Shown: positions 22,233 through 35,200 of the stretch, in pieces | Layout: each line of letters starts with the position of its first letter | How positions within the stretch are numbered: position 1 is the first letter of the stretch | Source: Sanderia malayensis | Lineage: Eukaryota > Cnidaria > Scyphozoa > Semaeostomeae > Pelagiidae | DNA: 64,000 bases | Assembly: GCA_013076295.1 (NCBI GenBank) | Contig: RQOL01000660.1 | Location: 2,480,001 to 2,544,000 of the forward strand | Reading direction: 5' to 3' | Notes under the pieces: model-generated | What the model saw: only the letters and a program-made list of their open reading frames with translations | Told to the model about the DNA's origin: nothing | The model's database searches: none | Made by a program: the position numbers and the translations under genes

Positions 22233-25200
22233 TCATGTAGTGCTGCTGGGTTTCTTCAGACTTTCCCGTTCAGTCCATGGGCAAGCTTCGGGGTTGGCAT
22301 AATCATGTAGGTCAGAGCTGAATTTCCTCACTCTGAGAGACACAACCTGGCGTTTTTTATTAACAAAAAAACCCAGGGCAATCAGAAGTAGGAGAACGAT
22401 GATGATTGTGATTGGAGAGTTGTACTTAACTTTGCTAGATGTCTCGGTATGATGTTGGTTAGCCTCGTCTTGGATCTCTTGCAGCCTTCTGACCAATGGT
22501 TTCTTGTTCACCGTTGGCTCGCACGTGCGGGTATCGTTGTTTTCAACGTACGGCTCCAAGCAGACTTCGACGCACTGCATGCCCTGGAGATACAATCCTT
22601 CATCACACGACTTGCATTGGTCATCCCCCTGGCCGGAGCAAGTCCTGCATTTAACGGAGCAAGAGCGACACAAGCTGTGGTTACCGATGATCTCTTTGTA
22701 GAATCCAATCGGACATGCAGCGTTGATGCACGTCGAGTTATAGAGCGTAAGGTTTCCCGCGCAAAGCAAACAGTTCGATACCAAAGGCCCGTCACACGAA
22801 GAGCAAGAGCTGTGACAGTTGAAACATTCCCTGTCAACTGCAAACTGCGCAGGTTCGCATCGCTCCAAGCACTCACTAGTGAGTCTATTGAAGAACTTTC
22901 CATCAGCACATAAAGAGCAGCTGTGTTGACCAGGCCCATCACAAGTAGCGCACGTCTCGTTACACTTCAAGCATTTATTTGCGACCGGATCGATAAAGCG
23001 CCCGGACGAACACATTCGCACACATGTTGCTCCCTCTTTTAGCAGCCCGTCCGCGCACGCAGTACAGTTGTTTCTTTGTCCTTCGCATTCAAGACACGTG
23101 TCGTTACATTTGAGACATTCTGAATTGGCAACAGTGAAATGACCATTGCTACAATTCCGTACACAGCGTGTTGTCTCCATCTTGAACCCATTCGCACAAG
23201 TTTGACAATCTTCAACCAAGGGTCCTGTACACATCAAGCAATTCTCATCGTAACACTTGTAGCATTCAAGATTCTGCTTGTCCATATAAAAACCGTCTTG
23301 ACAAAGTTGCACGCATTGATTCTTTACCAAAACAAATCCACGCTCGCAGGCAGTACAGTTGCGTGCAGTTGGCCCATTACACGATGTACAGGTATCGTGA
23401 CACGACCTGCACACGAACTCATCGGGCTCAGCATACTCGCCCAATTCATTGCACTGGAGATTGCAACGGCCGGTTGCTAATACTGCTTCGCCTTTACAAG
23501 CAGTACAATTTGCATTTCCAGAGCCACTGCATTCACTGCAAGACAAATGGCATTCCTTGCACTCGGAAACGTGTTCTTCTAAATACGTGCCATTGCCACA
23601 CTTCAACCGACACGTCGTGGCATTGTGTAATTCATAACCATCACTACAAACGATGCAATCACTGTCGTTTGGGCCATTGCATTGCGAACACGATGCATCG
23701 CACGGCAAGCATTGCTCGGTAACCATATCTGCAAACGTGTTCAATTTATCACAATACAACTGACAGGAATTCCCGATCTTCGCGTAACCCTCCTTGCATT
23801 GTCCACAGCTTTTGGCGGTGGACGCGCTGCACGATAAGCAGCCTTTCGCACAAGGCATGCAACTGTTCGTTGCTGCATCATAATAGGTAGCATTGCCGTG
23901 ACATTGCCGTTCACAAGTGTTATCTTTCAGCGTGTAGCCTTGTAAACATGTAGTGCAGTTGAGTGTTCCCGACTGGCTGTCACATTCCAGGCAGCCTTCG
24001 CTACACTGTTCACAGTCTTTCTTCGAGACACTGAAAAACTCGCCTTTTGGGCATATTTTGACGCAGGAAGAGCCTGACTGGACGTATCCCTGGTTACATA
24101 ATAAACACTGGTCTGCCCTTGGTCCATCACAAGTCAGACACATATCAGGACATTTATCACAGACCTGAAAGCCAGCTGAATTTGTAGTGGGATAGTATCC
24201 GTCATCGCAACGAAGCCTGCATTCACTACCGATCAGCGACGAATTACGAAAGCATGACACACAATCACGTGGTGTCGGTCCACTACAAGTGAGACAATTA
24301 TTGTGACATTTCTGGCACTTTTTCAGTGCATCATTGGCAAATGTACCAGGCTGGCAATCCAAGGAGCATTTACCACCAACCATGCGATAACCTTTGCTGC
24401 AAGTTTCACAGTCGCCAGGCAAAGGGCCAGTACACACACTGCACGCACGCGAACACGCATGGCAGCGTTCCGTTTCGTAGTTGGGAAATGTACCATCAGT
24501 GCACACCATGAAGCAGATGTTATCAAACAGCATGTAACCCAGCTTGCATCGCGTGCAGTTGCTCCTGTACGGCCCGAAACAAGATTCGCAGGAATTGTCG
24601 CATTCCACGCATCGCCACTTTGCATTGTCCAAATACTCACTAGCTTTACAAGTTGGAAAACAAGTGTTCTCCACCAAGTTGTAGTTAGATTTACAAGATG
24701 TGCAATCGGTGACCTTAGGCCCGTAACAGCTCGAGCAGGGATGCATGCACTTTACGCAGCTATCGGTTTTCTTGTCGTAGAAAGCACCCGACGTACAGTC
24801 GGGTATGCATTTGTTGTCCTTCAAAACGTAGCCCTCTTTGCAACCACGACATTCGCCATCGCTGGGTCCAGAGCACGACCTGCAGCGACTGTGACACGGC
24901 AAGCAAACAAGATTTTTCTCATCTGAATAGCTGCCTTCGTTGCAAAACAGAATACAACTTCCATCGATAAGCGTGTAGCCTTTTTTGCACGATGTACAAT
25001 TGCGTGATGTCGACCCGTTACAGCTCTTACACATCGCGTTGCAGTGTTTGCACTTGCCCAGGCCAGAATCCGCAAATTTACCACCGGGACAATCCAAAAC
25101 ACACTTGCCATCAATAAGCGTGTATTCCTTGTGACATGACGTGCAGTTGTTTTGCGACGGTCCTTGACAGGTCTTACATTTCACATGGCAATGCTTGCAC

Positions 25201-26200
25201 TGATATGTGGACTCCTCTGCGAACTTTCCTTCCGAGCAATCCAAAACACATCTACTTCCTATCAGCGTAAATTCCTTCTTACACGAAGTACAATTCACAG
25301 CCGTGGGTCCATTGCAAGACTTGCAGAGCGCGTGGCAGTGCTCGCAATGCTTGCGTGCCGTGTCCGGGTACCTACCTTCGGCACAGTCAAGCACGCACGT
25401 GCCACCCACAAGCGTGAAATCGCGTTCGCACGTCGTACAGTTGTAGGCTGTCGAGCCCACGCACGTTTTACAAACGTGGCTACATTGGCGACATTTGCTT
25501 AGCCTGATATCGGGAAACATACCATCGTTACAGCTGAGCACGCACGCATTTCCAAGGAGAGCGTGTTGTCTTTTGCACGCTGTGCAATTCATTGCATGTG
25601 GACCGTTACACGAGTTGCAACTAACGTGACATCGCTTGCATTGCCTCGATGCATCGTCGGGGTATTCACCCTCCTTGCAGCCGAGAATGCAAGCACCGTC
25701 AATTAAAGTATGATCTTTCTTGCACGCTGTGCAGTCATTGGCCGACGGCCCGTTGCATGATTTACACGATGCATCACAGTGGTAACATTTACCCATCGAC
25801 TCATCCGGGAAACTTCCATCTTTACAGCCGAGTATGCAGCTGCTCTGATGCAAAACATAACCAGCTTGGCACTCTGTACACTTGTTGATACCAGGCCCGG
25901 TGCACGACCTGCATTTCGGGTTGCATTTATCGCATTGAAACGTCTTCGGGTCTAGGTAAGTGTCCTTGCTACAGTTCGATATGATGCACTTGTGCCCGAG
26001 AAGTACGAAATTCTTCTTGCACACAATGCAGTCACTCTGGCTAGGCCCGTAGCATACCTTGCAACTCTCGTGGCATTTCTCGCATGTCTTCGTGTAGTAG
26101 TTGTGGTAGTAGTTTACGCCCGGGCACGCCTTGACGCATTTTCCGTTGAAATTGATGTAAGGATGACGACACAGCTCGCACATTGTGTAATTACTTGCTT
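22233..26200 (-). other. Giant last coding exon: 24 furin-like repeats plus TM anchor
   Basis: 3968 bp, uninterrupted, entered in phase 1 after acceptor ttttgcag. It encodes 24 units of about 48-50 residues. Each carries a CHxxCxxCxGP....C..C core followed by G(Y/F)xL..G.C...C..G.(Y/F). Near-identical neighbours (CKSCNGP with NCTACK/NCTSCK) suggest recent tandem expansion in the first half of the exon. Three units lack the GP step (for example [10 protein letters not shown]). The final unit leads into a linker rich in N and T, a 20-residue hydrophobic helix and the tail. The long plus-strand open frames opposite this exon are shadows of its codon pattern. Confidence 0.9.
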
Positions 26201-29200
26201 CTGCAAAACGAAAGAGCGCGATTTTAGCAACAAGAAATAATAATCATTTAGTCATGGCAGTTTGCAGCATCGAACATTAGAGACATCGAACATAAAACAT
26301 GCGCCTTCATAGTGTCGAAACAGTCAATGCGTCCTCGTACAGCTACAATGGCTGATTACATATAAAGTGAAGAAGGCATTGTCGTAAAGGTTTATACTTT
26401 TTTATAACAGCTGTTTGAGAACGTGATGGTTAAGATACGAATGTAGAATAGGTTGATCACAGCAAAGAAAAGGGACAGCACGATTGAAAGAAAACAATAG
26501 CAAAGATCTTTATAAATAATCAGCCATTGTAGCTGTAAGATCGATCACGGTTGATTATGACCAAAGCAAGAGACAATGATAAAGGTCGATTATACTTACT
26601 GCTACACTTGAAGCAATTATCAGGACATGCGTTGCATAGTTGTGTTGGTGCTTGAGCAATATAACGTGCAGGGCATTCTTCAAAGCACATCGAATTATAA
26701 AGCCAAGCGCCCTTCTGACACGATGAACACTGATCAGCGTTGAATCCAAAGCATGTCTTACAGGTTTGGTGACATCTGTGACAACGCCTAGTCTCCGGCA
26801 TAACAAACAGTCCCTCGCCACACGAGTCCTGACAAGCAAAATCCTTCCACACCTTACCTTCTTTACAGTGCATGCAAATATACTCAGAGTACCGGCATTC
26901 GGCACAGTTACTGCTGCATTTACGGCATTCGTCTTCCTCCTGGAAGTAGCCACGAGGACACTTGTGTAGACACTTTCCATCCAGCAAGTTCGAACCCATC
27001 GTACAGGAAAGACAATTGTTCGATTCCGGTCCACGACAAGTGGCGCATTCTCGGTGACACAATTGGCACAGATGCTTGCTGTCTTGATAGTGGCCTTTGG
27101 GACAGTAGCGCTTACACTCGTAGTTATGCAGTGTCATATTGTGGTAGCAGGAAAGACAATCGGTGTGTTTAGGCCCGTAGCACGTCTTGCAATGCTTGTG
27201 ACACGGCTCACATGAATTCTCAGTTAGATAGTTGTCGACACACGGCTGTACACATGTGGTTCCTCGAAGATCAAGGTTTTCTGAGAAATCAAAACAGCAC
27301 AATGTAAAATAACAAAATAATTAACGAAAAGTGAAATCGCAGAATAAGAAACGATTCAAGAATCACGAACTTTCTAAAATACCATAGCATCATTGAACAT
27401 ATGGTACCTAAATGCTTCGTAAATAAATTAACCCCTGCTTAGCAAAGTTTTGATATGAAAAATTGCCTGTTTTGATTCTTTCGAAGTTTGATAAAACGAT
27501 ACTCTAGCGCATAATACTTGAAATTGCTTGAGTTGGTAAACAAAATTCTAGATCATACACCGTCACCAAGGCTTGTTACAACAGCCGTGATTTGAATATT
27601 ATACTTACTTATGCATCTGATGCACTGATTGATATTTGGACCATAACACTGCAAGCAGGATGGATTACAAGGCTTGCAAAGCTGCGCTTCAACATCACGG
27701 TAATAGCCCTCAACGGGACAATACCAGGAGCATGATTTATCCTTCAGTAGCACCATTCCTCTATGGCACTTGCGGCAGTGCCGTACTCCAGGTCCCATGC
27801 ACTCTTTACACGATGGGTGACAATTTACACATCTATGAGGCAGAATTAAAGACAACATAGTTATTTTTATGGCCTTCGAGAAAGTCTCGAATGTTAGAAA
27901 GTTCCCACACAGGGAGCTTTGTAGGGAAAATGGGGTTAACAAGGCGGTTTTACAGAAGCAAAAACATCGCGAGGTATATGCCACATATATCCTTGCTGAG
28001 TTCCTGGACCACATCTGGACGCCATTTTGGAACAAATGGAACGATATTTTTGCTCAATGTTTTCCTCTAATCCCGTATAAAAGCGTATTCCCTTAGTTTG
28101 TTTCACTTCAAAATAACATGGTTTAAAATTTCAAATATAACAAAGCTTTAAAGTGGACTAATAAAATAACATCGCACACGATCAACTTTCCTGTTTCATG
28201 AACTAGATAGATAACCAGTTGATGAAATGCTTCATGGCATAAAATCACCTTTGGGTTAACGGGTTAATGAAATGAGACTTCGGGAATTTGAACGTTCATG
28301 GAGTATACATAAAGTAATTCATTTCTTGCAGCCAGCCCTCGGGACCAACTTTTGAACCAATTGTCCTACAGAGCTGAAATTTGTCTCAAAATGACCAGAA
28401 GGCCCTAATTAATAGGTTTCGACAATTTGTTAGCCCAATTTCGGTCAATTTCAAAATGTCAATTTGGGAATTTGAAAGTTGATGGAGTATTTGCAACGAA
28501 AAACAATAACAAAAATTACTTACTTTCTGTTGAGATCTCTGTAGGTTCCACTGGGACACTTTTCCATGCATCTTTCGTCGTCCACATTAACGTAATGATT
28601 GAAACATGATTGGCAATTTTCATTCTCGTTACACGTGGTGCAGGGAAAGGGGCAAATGTCACAACGACCTGATGTTTTGTTGGCGAAAAACCTTAGGCCA
28701 CAGTTTACTTCGTACACACAGCTACTTTGCTTCAAGAAGACGGGCTGGCTGCTAGCTAAAGAGCCACAGCTCGTACACTCGTGTGGATGGCCGGGCAGAC
28801 ATAGCTGACAGTTGTGAGAACATGGCCTGCATACACCAAGTAATAGGTCGGGATATTGTCCTTTGAAAAAATAAACGACAAGATTCAGCATAACCCATTA
28901 AAGACGTATTGTATGGTATAGGATTGCAAAGCACAATGCGAAAGAGCACATAACGATATAGTACATTTTAGCAAAATTGCGTACAAAATAGTATACTATG
29001 GTATAGTATAGTAAATAGTATAGCATAGCATAGTATAGTATAGCATAGTTATTGTATAGTATAGTATCGCATAGTATAGAATAGCATAGTATAGCATAGT
29101 ATAGTAGAGTATAGTATAGTATAGTAGAGTAGAGTATAGTATGGCATAGTATAGCATAGCGTATATAATAGTGTAGTATATTATAGTATAATATATTACA

Positions 29201-32200
29201 GTATAGTATAGCATTAGCATATTTTAATAGTGCTGTTACCTTTGAGGCATCTTTTGACGCACTCTTTCGGATTATTCGGCAATCTGAAGTATCCGTGTCT
29301 ACAAACAAGACACTTCTCGCCTTCAGCTTCGCATCTGAGACAATCCTTGCCGCACGGTTCGCAGAGGCCTTTCAACTGATCACCGTAATAGGAAACGGGA
29401 CATTTAGGCAGGCAGCTGCCTTTGTAGAGGTACGTAGTCTTCAATTCGACTCTTCCGTGCAGTCCCTTGTACCTGCACGAGGTACAATTCTCCGACGTTG
29501 GCCCATTGCACGTGTGACAGGACCGGTGGCAATTGATGCAATTGACACCGTCGAAATACGACTCGTGGTCGCATCTCGCGAAGCAGTGGTTGCCCAGCAA
29601 CAGGTCCTCCGGCTTGCATTGCGTGCAATTCTCGGCACTGCCCGTGCAACGTAAGCAGTTGCCATCGCAACGCTGGCACTTGAAGCCGTGAACGTGCGAA
29701 GATTTAAAGTAATCTGGAAACGAAAAAAACACATCACTATATCATCTCTCAAATAAATACATCTACTTGACATCCGCTATCTCGAGAACATTCGCTTTCT
29801 GAAACGATATTCCTTTCCCTCGTTTTAGTAGAGTATAGTTGGTACATCTACATCCAGTACTTGGAACACTTGCTATCTCAAAGAACGTGTAATTTTCCTT
29901 GAGAGTTCGAGATAGCAGATGACAACAGCACATATAACAGCACAGATGACTGTAGTTGAGTATTTTGCTTCACTCTGATACCGCATCAATACAAAAATAT
30001 CACAGAAACAAAACATACCAGGCGGGCATTTTTCCACGCATTCGTTTTGAAAGAGGACTTTATCGTCCTTGCACGATGAGCATTCGTTCGAGTAGGGGCC
30101 AAAACACGACCAACACGATTCTTTGCACGGTAGACACAGCAATGTTATTTCGTCAGTGAGGTAATTGCCAGGGCATCGTTCCACGCATGTCTGCAATGTA
30201 AACACTGAAAAATGTAACACTGTGACAGCTGTCAATCAACAGGCGGCCTCATTATCATGCAGTAAAACGCTGTAGCGAGCCATTACGAGGTCTCAACAAA
30301 TACTTCATGCAAGTTCGTTAAACCAAGATTAATTGTACCAGAAGAAGTTCGGGGAACTCTTTCTATTACGATTAATCTGCATGTTACTTAGGTAGATATA
30401 GCAGGGACTTCATTATTTGAATGTTCATTATATCGCAAACCCATTGCTTCGTTCAGATATTAGTATCAAGTTGGTAAAATTACAATCAATATAAATAACT
30501 ATCCACGGTGTATCAATCTGAAAACATAGCTACAATACTATGTACTCTATGTACATCTATATACTTTAAACTATGTACTCTATGTACATCTATATACTTT
30601 AAAGGTAGAAACTTTCGCGAGGCGAAAAAAACGTTCTAGGCAAAATCGGATATTTTGCGAGAATAAACTTTCGCGAATTCCAAGTCTGAACAGAAACTTT
30701 AAACAGAAACCTTGAAGTAGTTTTTATTCAAAGTGAAACTTTTTCATAAATTTTTCTCATTTTTATAACGTTAACAGAAGAAGAACAATATTAAAATAAG
30801 TCATCGTCGTTTCCATATTCACCCTGCCTTTTCTGCCTTCCCTTTTCTTTCCATGAAACTAACTAATGAATAAATATTTTTCTTTGCTAATCGCCATTCA
30901 CTCTGGGATTACCAGTTTTTCACAATAGCGTTTTTGCGAGAATAAACTTGCGAATTTCATATTTTAGAAAGTTTCGCGCAATAAACTTTCGCGAATTTTG
31001 GCCAAAAACGCGAAAATTTCTACCTTTAAAGTGTATATATAATTCCGTCTTCTATTTAGAAGGTTGGATATCATGGTAGGTCCCAGTCGCTTTCTCACTG
31101 TATCGATGTAATTAAGACATGTCCAGTGACAGATCTGCTCTTTACTTTAAAAAAATTAAGAAACAAAATTGAAAGTCACAAAAATAAGTTCCCATGTTGT
31201 TTTGCTGTTTAATCTCAAACTATCCTTTTACAAAACTCCAATTTTATTGCTATTTTGCTGTTTAATCTCAAACTATCCCTTTACAAAACTACGTATACAA
31301 ACATCAACAAAAACTATGCTACAGATTTGAATAAAGATACGACTTCGAAAAATTAATAACTTTAAAGACCCGTTTGTCATATTAAGAATTTGTTACACCG
31401 AGAGTAAATTGTACGGCAAAGCTCAACCGAATGAATATCCGATTTGTTAAAAAAGGCGCGGGGTTGGAAAAAATTAAACCCGGATTCTATAGAATAGAAA
31501 TGCGGGACCAATTAGTGGTCTCTATCAACTACTAGGCTAATGATAATACGATTTGAGTCAAAGTTCATGATTAACATGCAGCACTTACCCTATTTCCATC
31601 AACGACTTTGTAATTCCTGCATGTATTACACTCGAATGCTTCAGGCCCAGTACACCCATCCAAGCATTCCTTGTGGCATTTTGTTCCCTTTTGTCCGGGC
31701 ACGTATTCCGTGGCTGTCACATCTGGGTATGGCTCACCGGGTGCGAATTCGGATCCGTAGAAGACAAACTGCCAATCTTGAAGGTAACCAGATCCACTGC
31801 GACCTAAACAATGAAAGTCAACAAATATCGAAATAAGTCGCTTGTACACGTATAGGGTTGATATAGGAACTGTCAATGGTCGATTCCAGATATATTAATA
31901 ATAGCATGTGGTTTTTTTAACGAAAGGGTGAGCAGAAAAAGTGAATAAGCAAATGATTGACTGAACTGTCTGATTGATTTGCTGTCTTAAGATTGGATAT
32001 ATGACTGATTTGCTATCTTAAGATTGGATTGATTTGCTATCTTAAGATTGGATATATGACTGATTTGCTATCTTAAGATTGGATATATGATTGATTTGCT
32101 ATCTTAAGATTGGATGTCTGATTGATTTGCTATCTTAAGATTGGATGTCTGATTAACTGACATTGAGTTGAGATTAAATGACCTGGAATCTATCATAAAA

Positions 32201-35200
32201 CTTAACAATTTACTTACTATGTATTTCTATTTTCCATCTTCCAATTGGGTTTTCTCCCCACATGTGATTAGATAAGAATTCCCACTGCTTAAAAGTCCCT
32301 TTCTTGTAATCTTTTTTGCGTCTCTTTAAAACTTGACTTCTTGTGCCCATGGCCGAAACTATGTAAATGGACACTTCACCCCGACTCGAGTGCATCAGAC
32401 TGACAACTAGGTGCACGTGTTCAAGGTAGCGAATGAAATTCTTTGTTCCTTTGCAGCCTGTCGTGTCGATGTCAATAATCAGCGGTTGACTGGTGTTAAT
32501 CAGGCTGAAAAAGAACGGTGCTAATAAGTTGGTGGAAACTTGAAGACCTGCAGAAGCAAAGGGACACAAAAGTGGAGAATAAAATGAACAATAAGATGAA
32601 GAAAAAATGATGAAAGTAAGAAAGAAAAAGGTAAAAGCAAAATTATTTAGATGGAAGAAGAATGGATAAAAGAAAGAAGGTATAATAGAAAAAAAGGAGC
32701 AATAAAGGATGGAGAATTCAAATAAAGTATTGATATCAGAATAGAGGAAAGAGCACAGAGATAAATAAAAGAGAAAAAGATAGAAGAAAAAGAGGATATA
32801 ATAATGACGATAAAAGAAATGAAAAGAAATTGCAAAACAATAAGAATGACATACAGGATTCGATCAACCAAGATTCGAAGAGAAACATAATGATAAACAT
32901 AGAAAAAAAAGTTCTAAACAGAATTTGAGATAACGATAGGAGACAAAAAGGCATGACATTACATACGTTGATTTTTTAGACAGTGGTGTTTTGCACACGT
33001 GTTGTTCAGAGGCCAGTATCCACTTAGCAGCAAGATCGACCATGGCACCGCCATCGAGCACACCAAAACCAAAAGCAGTACTGAACTTTCTTTTCACACC
33101 ATTCAGACGAATATTCGACTTATCGAGGTGCTTCATGTTTGCAGTCCGCACAAGTACATGCTGTACATCACGCCACGTCAGCTTCGGGCTGAAAAATGCG
33201 AAAAGCAACATCATACATCACCCGCAAATTAGGTGTGCGCGTGTGTGCAGTTGTGTCAAATTTTGTGGTGGATTAGAAAGATTTGTTGGAAGTGGCGAGG
33301 TTTTGAATTAACGAGGGTTAAGCCTGACAAATACACAAAGCAGGAAAACATCTGAGAAAGCAGATATTTCTTCGAAATATCAAATTTAAAAAGCAATTCA
33401 TATATCGAGGTTTAACTCCACAAAATAAAATTCCAAATCTGGCCAATTAGAAAAAAGAAGAAGTCTGTCTTGATAAGGAGTCTTTCCAGTTGTCGAGTGT
33501 ATCTTGTTAGGAAGTTTTTTAGTTAGAGAGTTTTGGGGTCTTTTTTGTCAAACTGCTTGCTTGTCAGTTTGCGTGCAAATTCTACTTACTTGACTTCTAA
33601 TGCAAGCGCTATGAACCCCGCCACATAGGGCGCCGCCACGGAGGTTCCAGTGTGTCTGTATGTGCAGCCACCATTTAAGTCAGCAGTCACCTGCAAAAGG
33701 AGAACAATCCGTGATCATCGTTACAGTTGGCAATAATAATACAGTCACCTCTCGCTAATTCAAATCCCGTGGGCAAGCGTGAAGATGTTCGAATTACATA
33801 AAGTTCGAATTATAGGGGTTTGTTTGACAAGAATTTGTTCATTAGTGATCCTTGAAGGGACGGAAAAGTTCGTTCGAATTAGATGAAGTTCGAATTACAC
33901 GAGTTCGAGCTATGCAGATTTGACTGTAGTAATAACAGGTATACTACTAGTATAATAATACAAGAGCTCCTAAATCTACTGGAGATTATTCTTATAATGA
34001 TAGGCCACTGAATAGACGAGGACAAAGACATTTACAATTTCACTCACGATTTTCCTGTCCGTAGTTGATTCACCGCTGCCATAAGCTGTAACAAGTGTTG
34101 ATGCACACTCTTCCAGATACCACGGCTTCGTGCCGTAAGATGTGGCCGCAGCCGCAGATATCGTGTAGATGCTATTCGTGTAGCCGTCACAGTTACAATC
34201 GTCATTGACGTGACCACCATTCCCAGAGGCCCACACGAAAATGCTTCCCTTGCCGCCGCGACCCTGTGGAAACAAAAAGAATTAGCTAAAAATGGCGATT
34301 AATAAAACGGTAAGCGCAAGCTTCCCGCAGCAGAAGCACTGCTCTCCGACCCAAATAGAGAGTCGTGAAATAATGCTCACTACACCAATCATACTCACGT
34401 AGAGAACTCCTTCGCGCAGGGCAAGTCGTGTCAGATTAGCTGGTCCGTCTACAGTTAGGCCATCATCTTCGGGACCCCAGCTTGCGCTGTATATATCAAC
34501 GTAGTCACGTTGATGCATAAGTGAACGTGATTCCACAAGATCTGTCACGTCACCATCCAACATTCGAATGCCTGTGCAAAAAATGAAATAAATAAGCGCA
34601 AATAAATCGTCGATGCGATAAAGCAAACGCAGATTTGAAAAGTCTATTTCAAACTAGCATGTCGCAAAACATAGCTACAAAACAATTCAATGTGAGACGC
34701 ATTTATTGAGGGGGGTATTGAAGGGCGCGTTACCCGAAAGAAAAGTGAAATTCCAAATTATCAGGCTAACGATTCATGCTGTGAAAATACCCACGCAGCA
34801 TCGTGTCCCCCCCCCCACTTTTCAAATGCCACTTACCTCCTATTCTGGAATTATATGCCACGCCTACAATGCAAAATGAATTGTTTGCTTCGGCTGCAAC
34901 TTGGGCAGCACATCGTGTTCCATGCCTGTTTACGGATAAGCTAAGCAAAATGAACAATCTTTATAAAATAGAGCCTCGTAAATTAAGGAAACAGAACAGG
35001 CAGTGCAAATATAAACATTGGCCAATCTTACTGTTTGTTTTGCAACTGCCATTTCGGCATCGGATCTGGGTCGTTATCGTTGTAATCATAGCTGGCATTT
35101 TGGTCCTAATGAAGAAAAGTAAAAGTGACATTTATAAACACAGACATAACAATTGGCTATAAATTTTTAAAAATGAAAGGGTGATCATTTTGAGAAATTC

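Noticed and set aside
22449..25888. Many long plus-strand open frames (for example 22449-22913 and 24303-24926) opposite the convertase exon
   Set aside because: They are antisense shadows of the cysteine-repeat codon pattern. Their products are rich in His/Thr/Ala without motifs, and the minus strand has an unambiguous gene.
28898..29308. Minus-strand open frames rich in Tyr/Leu/Ile
   Set aside because: They are products of the (TATAG)n low-complexity tract in a convertase intron.
32647..32954. Minus-strand hydrophobic Ser/Phe/Leu frames that look like membrane proteins
   Set aside because: They come from a purine/pyrimidine-biased intron stretch. There are no motifs and no splice support.
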